Below, piece by piece: positions 1 to 7,113 of a stretch of 64,000 nucleotides of DNA (position 1 is its first letter; every line of letters starts with the position of its first letter). Under the pieces are notes generated by a model, which worked only from the letters and a program-made list of their open reading frames with translations, searched no databases and had not been told where the DNA came from. Both the position numbers and the translations under genes were made by a program. This DNA comes from Desulfosporosinus metallidurans (GTDB lineage Bacteria; Bacillota; Desulfitobacteriia; Desulfitobacteriales; Desulfitobacteriaceae), in contig NZ_MLBF01000006.1 of the NCBI RefSeq assembly GCF_001936615.1, positions 62,001-126,000 on the forward strand, given 5' to 3'.

Positions 1-640
1 CAACTTTAGAAGGCATTGGCTTTGTCTTGCACCGTTTAGTTTGCGCATCATCACAAGCATTGCAATCCAATAGGTCAACTCCTCCAATTTTCTTCATAAA
101 GCTGGTCATTCCACTCAGATCTGAGATCATATTAATCTCGGCCACACCCCGTTTACTGACGATCCGCTTTGGAGGGAGCCCCGCTGCTTCACGAATTTTA
201 CCGATGTCTCCAATCGCATCTACGACAAATGGATTCCGCTCCCGAGTCGAAACAGTAATCCCATCCTTAAGGTAGTCTTTTTCCGCATAAGCTTCGAGCT
301 GTTTTACATCTTCCCAACCATACCCTTCATTCATGGCGCCTAGACGGAGCATGAAAATGAAGAACGGAAAGTTGATATCCATAGGGCAAGTGGAGTAACA
401 ACCACTACAGAAGAAACATTGCCAAAGTTCGACACTTGACAAAATTCGTTTGACATTACCGTCAACAAGGTCACGAATCAGCTTTCTAGGATTGTATCCA
501 GGTGTTACCGCAGCAGCAGGACACTGTCCTGTACATTTTCCACATTGCAAACATCGTTCTGCTTCATTGACAAATCCCATAGCGATGGGCTTCCACCGCT
601 CATAAAAATCGTCGTCCCAGTCTTTAACTTGTTCGAGCAC
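1..640 (-). CDS. HdrC-like [4Fe-4S] protein, 3' end outside window
   Basis: Frame opens at a GTG at 640 with the Shine-Dalgarno sequence AGGGGGGAG just upstream and runs off the left edge, so only about 213 residues are seen. Two ferredoxin-type motifs are visible, CLQCGKCTGQCP near residue 24 and CFFCSGCYSTCP near residue 67. This is the layout of heterodisulfide reductase subunit C and related electron-transfer subunits. Further cysteines occur near residues 200-210 (CNACDD). It is the third gene of a co-directional set with the zinc-ribbon and Met-rich small proteins, and probably continues into an HdrB-like gene beyond the edge. Role in thiol/disulfide or sulfur electron flow is inferred from family; the partner is not visible. 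Confidence 0.8.
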   Translation of the reverse strand, partial: MLEQVKDWDDDFYERWKPIAMGFVNEAERCLQCGKCTGQCPAAAVTPGYNPRKLIRDLVDGNVKRILSSVELWQCFFCSGCYSTCPMDINFPFFIFMLRLGAMNEGYGWEDVKQLEAYAEKDYLKDGITVSTRERNPFVVDAIGDIGKIREAAGLPPKRIVSKRGVAEINMISDLSGMTSFMKKIGGVDLLDCNACDDAQTKRCKTKPMPSKV

Positions 641-666
641 GAGTCTCCCCCCTATTCAGCTTCTTC

Positions 667-900
667 TTACTTACCCGTCATCGCCTGTTTAATCATGGGC
701 GTCATTTGAGGCATGAACTTAAACAAATCCTCACGTGTATCCTTGCTCGACATCATGAACTTGACCATACCAGGCATCATTTTCATCATTCTGCTTAAGG
801 GCATCTCCATGCTAAAGAGATCTTCAAAATACTTAAGTGTGCGTTCCCCGGCATCCTCACTAGTTTCTTTTCCATATTCCTCTAAATAATTATCCGCCAT
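667..900 (-). CDS. Methionine-rich small protein, unknown function
   Basis: 77 residues with 14 methionines, 13 of them clustered from residue 30 to the C-terminus (RMMKMMPGM, KFMM). The N-terminal third is acidic and the rest looks helical and amphipathic; no signal peptide or clear membrane segment. It starts about 50 bases after the zinc-ribbon gene and ends 26 bases before the HdrC-like gene, so it is probably co-transcribed with both. Not recognised as any named family. Met clusters can bind soft metals or pack against a membrane, but neither is shown here. Confidence 0.65.
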   Translation of the reverse strand: MADNYLEEYGKETSEDAGERTLKYFEDLFSMEMPLSRMMKMMPGMVKFMMSSKDTREDLFKFMPQMTPMIKQAMTGK

Positions 901-951
901 TATTAACCCCTCCTCAAAAAATCTATAAATTATGGAAATAATTTCACAAAC

Positions 952-1197
952 CTACCTAAGGCATTGCCCTCGGCACCCAATATTTAAAATTTGTTCCGGT
1001 TCCATGGGGTTATATAGGGGTTGAAAATATGAACATTGAGAACAAGCTTTAAGATCTATGGCATAATTAAGGCCACCGCACTTTGGACAAGTTATCTCTT
1101 TCACATTAGGTGGCATCGGATCTGCCTTTTCTAAAACCATAAAAAATTTAGGTCGAAATTCGGAAACTAGGGTACCACAATGTGAACACTCCAGCAT
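952..1197 (-). CDS. Small zinc-ribbon protein with four Cys pairs
   Basis: 81 residues. CSHC (4-7), CPKC (37-40), CSQC (52-55) and a C-terminal CRGQC (74-78) give eight cysteines in four pairs, enough for two metal sites. It is first in the operon with the Met-rich protein and the HdrC-like subunit, and directly follows a promoter with a CsoR-type operator. The family is not identified; a metal- or sulfur-responsive accessory role is inferred from position only. Confidence 0.65.
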   Translation of the reverse strand: MLECSHCGTLVSEFRPKFFMVLEKADPMPPNVKEITCPKCGGLNYAIDLKACSQCSYFQPLYNPMEPEQILNIGCRGQCLR

Positions 1198-1205
1198 GCT
1201 TAACT

Positions 1206-1267
1206 CCCTCCCCCCCCGGTGTGGGGTTTTGTTACCTTAGGATACATCTAAACTATAATTAGGTCAA
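1206..1267 (-). promoter_or_regulatory. Promoter with CsoR-type operator for the zinc-ribbon/HdrC operon
   Basis: On the minus strand a -35 TTGACC (1262-1267) is followed after exactly 17 bases by a -10 TATCCT (1239-1244). Immediately downstream, at about 1206-1228, lies a C-tract next to a G-tract (CCCCACACCGGGGGGGG), the typical form of CsoR-family operators. The same -35, the same spacer and a similar operator occur upstream of the CsoR-like gene at 1673. Assignment to that repressor is inferred. Confidence 0.7.
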
Positions 1268-1341
1268 TAAGTATTTAAGAAATTTCTTACTTTCTTATTA
1301 CTTTTCGACATTATATAAATTATTGGGCTAACATAGGTATG

Positions 1342-1378
1342 AAAAAACCGATATCCTCTTTATAAGTAGGATACCGGC
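1342..1378 (-). terminator. Rho-independent terminator of the first CsoR-like gene
   Basis: Ten-base stem (arms 1348-1357 and 1368-1377) followed on the minus strand by a run of six T, 15 bases after the stop codon. Confidence 0.85.
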
Positions 1379-1391
1379 AAAAAGGCCCATT

Positions 1392-1673
1392 TTATTGATT
1401 AAGTTTCATTAATGTTGCAATCGCTCTGTTCAGAACAACTTGAAGATCCTCCCCCTCTTCAATCGCATCGGACATACACGTATTTGCATAACGTTGCGCG
1501 ACAATAACAGAGACTTTATGCACGGCAGAACGTATAGCGACGAGCTGTAGAAATATTTCCTCACATTTCTTTTCTTCCTCCATCATGCGTTCAACCCCTG
1601 CAATATGACCACGAACTGTTTTAAGTCGAGTAATGATCCTTTTTGTTTCTTCCGGGTCTACATTTTTCTTCAA
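1392..1673 (-). CDS. CsoR/CstR-family metal- or persulfide-sensing repressor (copy 1)
   Basis: DUF156/CsoR-family all-helical repressor of about 93 residues. I choose the TTG at 1673 because AGAGGGAG lies five bases upstream, whereas the ATG at 1691 has no ribosome site. With that start the two conserved cysteines are C37 and C66, 29 apart as in CsoR and CstR. The copper-ligand His four residues before the second Cys is replaced by Tyr62 (RYANTC). That favours a sulfane-sulfur sensor of CstR type, or another non-copper sensor. Its own promoter carries a matching operator, suggesting autoregulation, and its second likely target is the divergently placed zinc-ribbon/HdrC operon downstream. A close paralogue sits at 7929-8207. 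Confidence 0.85.
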   Translation of the reverse strand: MKKNVDPEETKRIITRLKTVRGHIAGVERMMEEEKKCEEIFLQLVAIRSAVHKVSVIVAQRYANTCMSDAIEEGEDLQVVLNRAIATLMKLNQ

Positions 1674-1702
1674 GGTCTCTCTCCCTCTCATAAGCCTGGG
1701 AT

Positions 1703-1763
1703 ATACCTCCCCCGCTGGGCGGGGTATTTATTTTAGAATACAACTTAACAATAGATAGGTCAA
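1703..1763 (-). promoter_or_regulatory. Autoregulatory promoter and operator of CsoR-like copy 1
   Basis: -35 TTGACC (1758-1763), 17-base spacer, -10 TATTCT (1735-1740). A 25-bp near-palindrome lies at 1703-1727, with outer arms ATACC and GGTAT and a C-tract/G-tract core, just downstream of the -10 and before the ribosome site. Its form and placement match known CsoR-family operators; ten of twelve base pairs are complementary or nearly so. Confidence 0.8.
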
Positions 1764-1850
1764 TATGTTTTCATGATTAAGAAACAACGGTGCCCCAAAT
1801 TAATTTTTGTATTATAATAAGCTCATAGCGAAATGAAGGGAGAGAACATT

Positions 1851-2066
1851 ATGGAAAATTTGATGAAATTACGTGACGAAGACTTAACACGACGTATACA
1901 AACCTTGTCCGAGGAACTTGAAGAGTTGGAAGAAGAAAGAGACTTCGTCTTGAGGCAGACCGGACTTCATCTCCCCGGGCACGCCGTCAAAAAATACGAG
2001 TCTCAAACAACCGCTTTACAAGAATCCATAGCGGAGCTTAAAGTGGAGTTAGAGCACCGTAAATAG
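1851..2066 (+). CDS. Small coiled-coil protein, unknown
   Basis: 71 residues from the ATG at 1851, chosen because AAGGGAG sits eight bases upstream; an in-frame ATG 18 bases earlier overlaps that site. Residues 10-35 and 50-71 are highly charged, with Leu/Ile heptad spacing (LSEELEELEEE), so a two-helix coiled coil is likely. No cysteines, no membrane segment. It stands alone on the plus strand, divergent from the CsoR-like gene and ending in a strong hairpin. Function unknown. Confidence 0.6.
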   Translation: MENLMKLRDEDLTRRIQTLSEELEELEEERDFVLRQTGLHLPGHAVKKYESQTTALQESIAELKVELEHRK

Positions 2067-2096
2067 GCTAGAAAACGGTATTATTGTAATATTACA

Positions 2097-2133
2097 ACAA
2101 CTGGGTCCTCGTATTATGCGAGGACCCAGTTGT
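2097..2133. terminator. Bidirectional hairpin between convergent genes
   Basis: Perfect 15-bp stem (2097-2111 with 2119-2133) and a 7-base loop between the coiled-coil gene and the convergent MerR gene. There is no strong T-run on either side. Confidence 0.7.
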
Positions 2134-2161
2134 ATAGGTTCGGTCAGTTTCGGAAAAAATT

Positions 2162-2629
2162 TTATACCTTACAACCCGTACAGCCAGTACAGTGACTCAA
2201 TAGATCACATAAACTGCACATCTCAGCCTTGTCGCTTGCTATGAGGCAATAAGTACCTTCAGTTTTCCAACAAGCCTTTGCTTCGTTCACCTCAACAGGG
2301 CTGCTTTGCTTTGCCCCCCCAGTGCAATTGCGCTTAAACCAACAAGAATACATAGAAGTCAAGTACTTTACCCCTGCAATGTTCAAACCTTTTTTATGCA
2401 TGAGGTCTTTGATAAACTTGAGCCTTTTAACGTCATTACTTGAATACTTTCGTTGGTACCCTTTCCGATCAGGACGTACAAGATCATTCCGTTCCCACAC
2501 CCTCAGTGTCTCAGGATGTTCTTGTAGCAATTCCGCCACAGTGCCTATGGTATACAATCCCTTATCTTCATCAAACATCGATTTCCACTTCCAAAGTAGT
2601 TTACTCAAGACGTTATCTGCACAATACAC
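2162..2629 (-). CDS. MerR-family regulator with Cys-rich C-terminal domain
   Basis: An N-terminal MerR winged-helix motif (YTIGTVAELL through TLRVWERNDLV, about residues 26-80) is followed by a 60-residue tail holding nine cysteines: C96, C102, C120, C128, C138, C141, C147, C150, C153. The last four form CDLLSHCTGCTGC. That density suggests an Fe-S cluster or metal sensor. The start is uncertain: GTG at 2629, four bases after the upstream gene, or ATG at 2578, which has a GGAAG site and matches the usual MerR length better. Translationally close to the IscU-like gene, so the pair probably works together. The metal or cluster identity is inference. Confidence 0.75.
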   Translation of the reverse strand: MYCADNVLSKLLWKWKSMFDEDKGLYTIGTVAELLQEHPETLRVWERNDLVRPDRKGYQRKYSSNDVKRLKFIKDLMHKKGLNIAGVKYLTSMYSCWFKRNCTGGAKQSSPVEVNEAKACWKTEGTYCLIASDKAEMCSLCDLLSHCTGCTGCKV

Positions 2630-2633
2630 TCTC

Positions 2634-3068
2634 TTATTTTTTTACTGAAAAGTTAAATTTAGATGCAGAAGAAACCTCAGTGTCAATATGACAACAAAAA
2701 ATACCTCGTTTTACCGCATAATTTTCGATGGCTTTACGTAATGCGCTAACTCCCAGATTGGCACATTGCCGTTCCTCCTCAGGTAAACAATCTAAATACT
2801 GCAGCACATCCTGTTCGGAGATGGTCATTGCTTCATCAATACATTTGCCCTTTGCCAAAACTGTTATCAGGCTGCCTGTTGTAACAGCTGCAGTGCTACC
2901 AATAGCCACAAAACTAATCTCAGTGATTATTCGAAACTGTACTCTGATATAAATCGTCAAAGCATCCCCCTTATTGGGGTCTTCAATAGTTCCTTCACCA
3001 TCCGAATTCTGCATAGTACCAACGTTCTGAGGACACTTTAAAAGCTCCATAACTTTTTGTGAGTACAA
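2634..3068 (-). CDS. IscU/NifU-N-like scaffold lacking two of three ligand cysteines
   Basis: 144 residues resembling the IscU fold: DPNKGDA near residue 30 (family NPxCGD), IGSTAAVTTGS near 57 (family GCxAAxASSS) and ERQCANLGVSALRKAI near 99 (family HCSxLAxxAI). Only the third ligand Cys (C102) and the conserved Asp (D35) remain; the others are Lys33 and Ser58. Extra cysteines are at 12, 76, 94, 125 and 126. It therefore cannot bind a cluster in the standard way, and may be a sensor, adaptor or differently liganded scaffold. TTG start with a weak GGTGG site; four bases separate it from the MerR gene. Confidence 0.75.
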   Translation of the reverse strand: MYSQKVMELLKCPQNVGTMQNSDGEGTIEDPNKGDALTIYIRVQFRIITEISFVAIGSTAAVTTGSLITVLAKGKCIDEAMTISEQDVLQYLDCLPEEERQCANLGVSALRKAIENYAVKRGIFCCHIDTEVSSASKFNFSVKK

Positions 3069-3221
3069 TTTTGTCCACCACCTATGGTTTTTTTAATACT
3101 ATAACTATATAATATTATACAAGAGATATCAATAACTTTATTGATGTTTAAAGCAAAAGTTAATTCATTTCTAATGTTCAAAAAAGTTAATCCTACGACA
3201 TGATGTGATAGTATCTTGAGG

Positions 3222-3270
3222 AAAAATGAAAAAGACCAGGGAGATTTGCCGAAATGCAGTTCCTGGTCTT
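3222..3270 (-). terminator. Rho-independent terminator after mrp
   Basis: Nine-base stem (3232-3240 with 3262-3270) followed on the minus strand by TTTTTCATTTTT, about 40 bases after the mrp stop codon. Confidence 0.85.
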
Positions 3271-3310
3271 GGTTTAGTGGTATTAGTTCGGAGGGCTTAC
3301 TCGATGTATC

Positions 3311-4165
3311 TTAAGCTAAGTTTTTTTCACTTTGCTTTCTAATCTCGTCCGCTAAACGCTTGGCAATTTGATCAAAGATTGGGGATTGATAATCTTCAAT
3401 TTTGCCAGCATCCGATAATTCCGCTAAAGCTGGATCCAGTGGAAGCTCTCCCAAATAAGGAATAGAAGTGCGATCAGCTTCCTCCTGCCCTTGAGGTTTA
3501 CCAAAGACTTCAATTCGTTTCGTGCAATCCGGACATTGTACATATGCCATATTTTCAATCAAACCGTAGATGGGAGGTTTATAGTTTCGCACCATTTTAA
3601 TTGCTTTTCGCACCACCATATTTGCCAGCGACTGCGGGCTTGTCACCATAACGACTCCATCAATTGGTAACGATTGGAATACCGTGATTGGAACATCTCC
3701 CGTGCCAGGCGGCAAGTCAATCAACAGATAATCTAATTCACCCCAAATGACATCTGTATAAAACTGATTGACAATCTGAGTGATAAGTGGTCCACGTAGT
3801 ATTACCGGATCATCTTCTGTTTCAATCATAAGATTTAATGACATTACTTTAACCCCGCCACGGCTTTTGGATGCTAGGATTCCCGCATTACTGACTCCCG
3901 CTTTTCCCGTTACTCCGAAAATCTTAGGAATACTAGGACCTGTAATGTCAGCGTCTAAAATCCCTACTTTATATCCTTGGCGCATTAAGCTTACGGCTAA
4001 CATGCCCGTTACAGAAGATTTACCGACTCCCCCTTTACCGCTCATCACAGCAATGACCTTGTCAATATGGCTCGCTTTTTGAGCCTCTGTCAATTTGGGT
4101 TCATTCGAACAACTATCCGTGGTACAGGAACCTGCTGCTGAACAGCTATTACACGCCTCGCTCAC
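3311..4165 (-). CDS. mrp: Mrp/NBP35-type P-loop ATPase, Fe-S cluster carrier
   Basis: About 284 residues. GTG start at 4165 with AAAGGAGG eight bases upstream; the longer reading to 4189 covers that ribosome site. A Cys-rich N-terminus (CNSC, C, C within the first 20 residues) precedes the deviant Walker A GKGGVGKS, then DADITGPSIP and the DLPPGTGD Walker B region. A CPDC pair near residue 205 is the cluster-binding motif of the ApbC/Mrp family. It probably hands Fe-S clusters to apoproteins. It lies downstream of the NifX-like and DUF134 genes, a grouping seen with Mrp/MinD-type ATPases in anaerobes. Confidence 0.9.
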   Translation of the reverse strand: MSEACNSCSAAGSCTTDSCSNEPKLTEAQKASHIDKVIAVMSGKGGVGKSSVTGMLAVSLMRQGYKVGILDADITGPSIPKIFGVTGKAGVSNAGILASKSRGGVKVMSLNLMIETEDDPVILRGPLITQIVNQFYTDVIWGELDYLLIDLPPGTGDVPITVFQSLPIDGVVMVTSPQSLANMVVRKAIKMVRNYKPPIYGLIENMAYVQCPDCTKRIEVFGKPQGQEEADRTSIPYLGELPLDPALAELSDAGKIEDYQSPIFDQIAKRLADEIRKQSEKNLA

Positions 4166-4285
4166 GGTACTGCCTCCTTTTCTAAACATCGTAATTTACC
4201 CACTTTTAGGGTTAATAATCCGAATTCATCTTACTCCCCTGATTCTTGCTTTGTCAAGTTTGTCCTTCTCTTGTCAAATCTCTAC

Positions 4286-4660
4286 TTAGTGGTGCTCATG
4301 CCCGTGTTCATGGTCATGGTCATGTTTGCAGACGGATCCGGTACTTACAATCTGACCCTTGGCATACAGATTGGCCACATCAACCACGTTGCCGGAGGCC
4401 CCGGAAACCACTTCAAGTCCGATTGCGGTGAGACCATTGATCATACCTCCACCGATACCTCCGCAGACGAGCACTTCTACCCCATTACCTTTAAACATAT
4501 TTGCCAAACCTTCGTGCTGATGTTGAAGACCTATGGTGCTTAATACGTCTACCTTGCGTGCTTCATTCCCTTCGATTTCAAACACTGTGAATCCAGTAGC
4601 TCGTCCAAAATGAGCATCTAAAACCTCACCGTTTGTTGGAATTGCAATCTTTTTAGCCAT
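4286..4660 (-). CDS. NifX/NifB-C family iron-molybdenum cofactor-binding-like protein
   Basis: About 124 residues from ATG 4660 (GGGAGG nine bases upstream). The NifX-like fold is recognisable from IAIPTNGEVLDAHFGRATGFTVFE at the start and GGIGGGMINGL in the middle. It ends in a His/Asp/Glu-rich tail (CKHDHDHEHGHEHH) that looks like a metal-binding extension. No nitrogenase genes are present, so a nitrogen-fixation role is unlikely. Members of this family in sulfate reducers occur with Mrp-type ATPases, as here. Its start lies 29 bases after the DUF134 stop. Confidence 0.85.
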   Translation of the reverse strand: MAKKIAIPTNGEVLDAHFGRATGFTVFEIEGNEARKVDVLSTIGLQHQHEGLANMFKGNGVEVLVCGGIGGGMINGLTAIGLEVVSGASGNVVDVANLYAKGQIVSTGSVCKHDHDHEHGHEHH

Positions 4661-4688
4661 AATTAAAACCCTCCCAATAATTTTTTTG

Positions 4689-5171
4689 TTACGAATCTTC
4701 TTTACAACAACCACCCTGGCCTTTTCCGTGTTGGCCAGTGCAGGGATGCTCAACCCCATTGTCTAATCTCATCTTCTTCGTGCTCCCACATTGCGGACAG
4801 TCAATTTCATATCCGTGTTTTCCGCCTTCGCTACACGGCTGAACCTCCCACACATGTCGGCAATCAACACACTCAAAGACCCTATTCTTGATCGAGTAGT
4901 TACCTCCTTGTATTATTATCGGTCGTCCTTCTGTTAAGGCAGTGGCAATTTTCGACCTAGCTGCTCCAAGGATTCGCTGAAACGTAGCTCTGGAAACTCC
5001 CATAGATGCTGCACACTCAACTTGATCTAGCCCCACTTTGTCTTTAAGACGAATGGCCTCTAGTTCCTCTAGCTGGACTAATACTTCAGGCCAACGTGCG
5101 TATCCCTCTGGAATGAACGTTTGGCAGACTATTGTCTCATCGATTCGGCCACAACAACGCCGCCTTGACAT
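4689..5171 (-). CDS. DUF134-family DNA-binding protein with added zinc ribbon
   Basis: About 160 residues from ATG 5171 (AGGAG eight bases upstream). The first 100 residues are DUF134: RRCCGRI at the N-terminus, then a sigma-70 region-4-like helix-turn-helix (DQVECAASMGVSRATFQRIL). The remaining 60 add CVDC, a CPQC pair and a terminal GCC, more than the usual DUF134 length of about 100. It heads the NifX-like and mrp genes. Its promoter carries a perfect 16-bp palindrome, so it may regulate itself; that is inference. Confidence 0.85.
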   Translation of the reverse strand: MSRRRCCGRIDETIVCQTFIPEGYARWPEVLVQLEELEAIRLKDKVGLDQVECAASMGVSRATFQRILGAARSKIATALTEGRPIIIQGGNYSIKNRVFECVDCRHVWEVQPCSEGGKHGYEIDCPQCGSTKKMRLDNGVEHPCTGQHGKGQGGCCKEDS

Positions 5172-5185
5172 TGTATCAGCTCCTT

Positions 5186-5233
5186 TTGAGCATATGCTCA
5201 ATTAATTATACTCAACCTTAAGGATTAAATCAA
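5186..5233 (-). promoter_or_regulatory. Promoter with 16-bp palindromic operator for DUF134-NifX-mrp
   Basis: Minus-strand -35 TTGATT (5228-5233), 17-base spacer, -10 TATAAT (5205-5210), followed within four bases by the perfect palindrome TTGAGCATATGCTCAA (5186-5201). The -35 overlaps the end of the upstream kinase gene. The palindrome would overlap the transcription start, a typical repressor position. Confidence 0.75.
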
Positions 5234-7113
5234 GTAAGTTTCACCTCAACCACTGTACCCTTATTAAGTTCGCTCTGAACTGAAACTTCGCCCTCATGAA
5301 GTTCTATGAGGTGCTTGGCGATAGCCAAGCCAAGCCCTGTACCAGTGCCGTTTCGAGATTGATCAATTTTATAAAAGCGATCCCAGATCTGTTTCAATTC
5401 TTCAGCAGCCATCCCGTACCCTTGATCCCGAATTTTAACCGAGATCGAATGATTCTCTAGGATACTCGTTTCTACCGAGACTTTGGTGTTGTTAGGGGAA
5501 TATTTAATAGCATTATCCAAGAAGATGACAAACAATTGACGGATTCGGTCATAGTCGCCTAAAAATGGAGGGATATCTTGCTCGGATTGAAACCCAATTT
5601 TTATTCCCTTTTTCTCAGCGATGGTTTGCATACTCCTTACTGCGTCTGCAAGAAGGCTTGGAATATGGATTTTTTCTTTATTCATTGTAATTTTGCCTGA
5701 TTGAAGACGTGAAAGCTCTAGAAGGTCGCCAACCAAGCGTTCCAAACCGCGTGTTTCCGATAGCATCCTTTGGTGGTAGCGCTTGATCTCCTCGCTTTTT
5801 TCCAAGGTGCCATCCAACAATGCTTCGAGGGAGCCACGAATGACGGTCAGAGGAGTTCGAAATTCATGTGAAACATTAGCTACAAAGTCCCGTCGGAGTT
5901 GCTCAAGGCGCTCACTTTCACTGATGTCCTGAACCAAGGCCACGCTTCCTGTGACGGTGCCGTAGTTGTCTACAATAGGTGAAAACGTAAACCTAAGCTT
6001 TTTGCCGAACCAATCTTTAAGAATTTGTACAGGTTCCTTTCCTTCCATTACTTCTGTAAGCTGAGTCTCTATCCCCAAATCATACAGGTCTTTTTTTAAT
6101 TCTTTAGGCGGATATGGATAGGATCGATTCAAAATTTCTGAGAGAGCAGAATTGGCACTCATCGGCTCACGTCTAATATCAAAGGCTACAATGCCTTCTG
6201 AAATACTTGTGATTATATCGTTTAGTTTTCCCTTTTCCTGAAAAAGCTGATTAATGGTAGACCCCAATTCTGAGGCGAGATGGTCGAGGGAATTACCAAG
6301 TTGCCCCAACTCATCCTGACGTTTTACACCTGTTCTTGCAGCATAATTTCCATGCGTTATTTCCAGCGCAGTGTGGTTCATAGCTTTCAGAGGACGAGTA
6401 AAGAGAAGGGAGTAGAAGATCCCCAGGGCTACTGCTAGAATGAGCGCTACCAAGAGACTCACTAATAAGATGCTCGTTGCTCTAGTCAGCGTGTTCGTTA
6501 CCCCTGTTACCGGAGAATGAAGAAGCACTGCGCCCGTGACGACATTGTTAGAATCAACGATCGGGACACCTACCGTTATGGTGGCTTCGTTGTAGACACT
6601 ACTAAAACTTTCGCTGATGGATTCCTTACCTGATAGAACCTCTTGGATAACATTTTCTGCTTCCTTGGGGAGGGGGGCTGAGTTTTTCCACAAAACCTGT
6701 CCTTTACCTGCCCCCATTCCTTGTCCTTGCCCTTGTCTCAAACCATAACCTTGACCTGATCCCATGCCCTGCCCTTGACCCATGCCTGAGATTATGGAGG
6801 GGTTTCCTTTACTATCAATAATCCATACGTTGGATTCGGTTAGCGTATCAAGAGAACGCATATACCCGCCGAAACCTCGCATTTGGGCATTAGGAACATT
6901 TGGACTGGTCGTGGAGTTAGGCACATTACTTTGTGTATACTCTGCCATTACTCCGGATATACTCCGAGCACTTGCCAGCATGGTTTTTTCCCGGCTGTCA
7001 AAAGCATATTGCCGAAACATTTGCATAAAGACAATCCCAATCGTAAGCATTGACACGAGCACGATGACAACAAATCCTGCCGTCAATTTAAAAGCGATTC
7101 TGTTCTTAAACAT
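5230..7113 (-). CDS. Membrane sensor histidine kinase with Gly/Gln-rich sensor loop
   Basis: About 627 residues. ATG at 7113 has a GAGG site and overlaps the regulator stop by eight bases; a TTG at 7125 is also in frame. Order: membrane helix about 8-31, extracytoplasmic domain, second helix about 216-240, HAMP, PAS, HisKA (SHEFRTPL), then HATPase with DNAIKYS and GLGLAI. The outer domain contains a low-complexity stretch of Gly/Gln/Met units (around 110-140). It forms a pair with the regulator upstream and is of the ResE/PhoR type. The signal is unknown. Confidence 0.9.
   Translation of the reverse strand: MFKNRIAFKLTAGFVVIVLVSMLTIGIVFMQMFRQYAFDSREKTMLASARSISGVMAEYTQSNVPNSTTSPNVPNAQMRGFGGYMRSLDTLTESNVWIIDSKGNPSIISGMGQGQGMGSGQGYGLRQGQGQGMGAGKGQVLWKNSAPLPKEAENVIQEVLSGKESISESFSSVYNEATITVGVPIVDSNNVVTGAVLLHSPVTGVTNTLTRATSILLVSLLVALILAVALGIFYSLLFTRPLKAMNHTALEITHGNYAARTGVKRQDELGQLGNSLDHLASELGSTINQLFQEKGKLNDIITSISEGIVAFDIRREPMSANSALSEILNRSYPYPPKELKKDLYDLGIETQLTEVMEGKEPVQILKDWFGKKLRFTFSPIVDNYGTVTGSVALVQDISESERLEQLRRDFVANVSHEFRTPLTVIRGSLEALLDGTLEKSEEIKRYHQRMLSETRGLERLVGDLLELSRLQSGKITMNKEKIHIPSLLADAVRSMQTIAEKKGIKIGFQSEQDIPPFLGDYDRIRQLFVIFLDNAIKYSPNNTKVSVETSILENHSISVKIRDQGYGMAAEELKQIWDRFYKIDQSRNGTGTGLGLAIAKHLIELHEGEVSVQSELNKGTVVEVKLT

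Noticed and set aside
27..275. Plus-strand frame of 82 codons
   Set aside because: It is antisense to the HdrC-like gene, whose ferredoxin motifs are unambiguous; no ribosome site.
4271..4543. Plus-strand frame rich in His/Met
   Set aside because: Reverse reading of the His-rich NifX-like gene; the coding signal lies on the minus strand.
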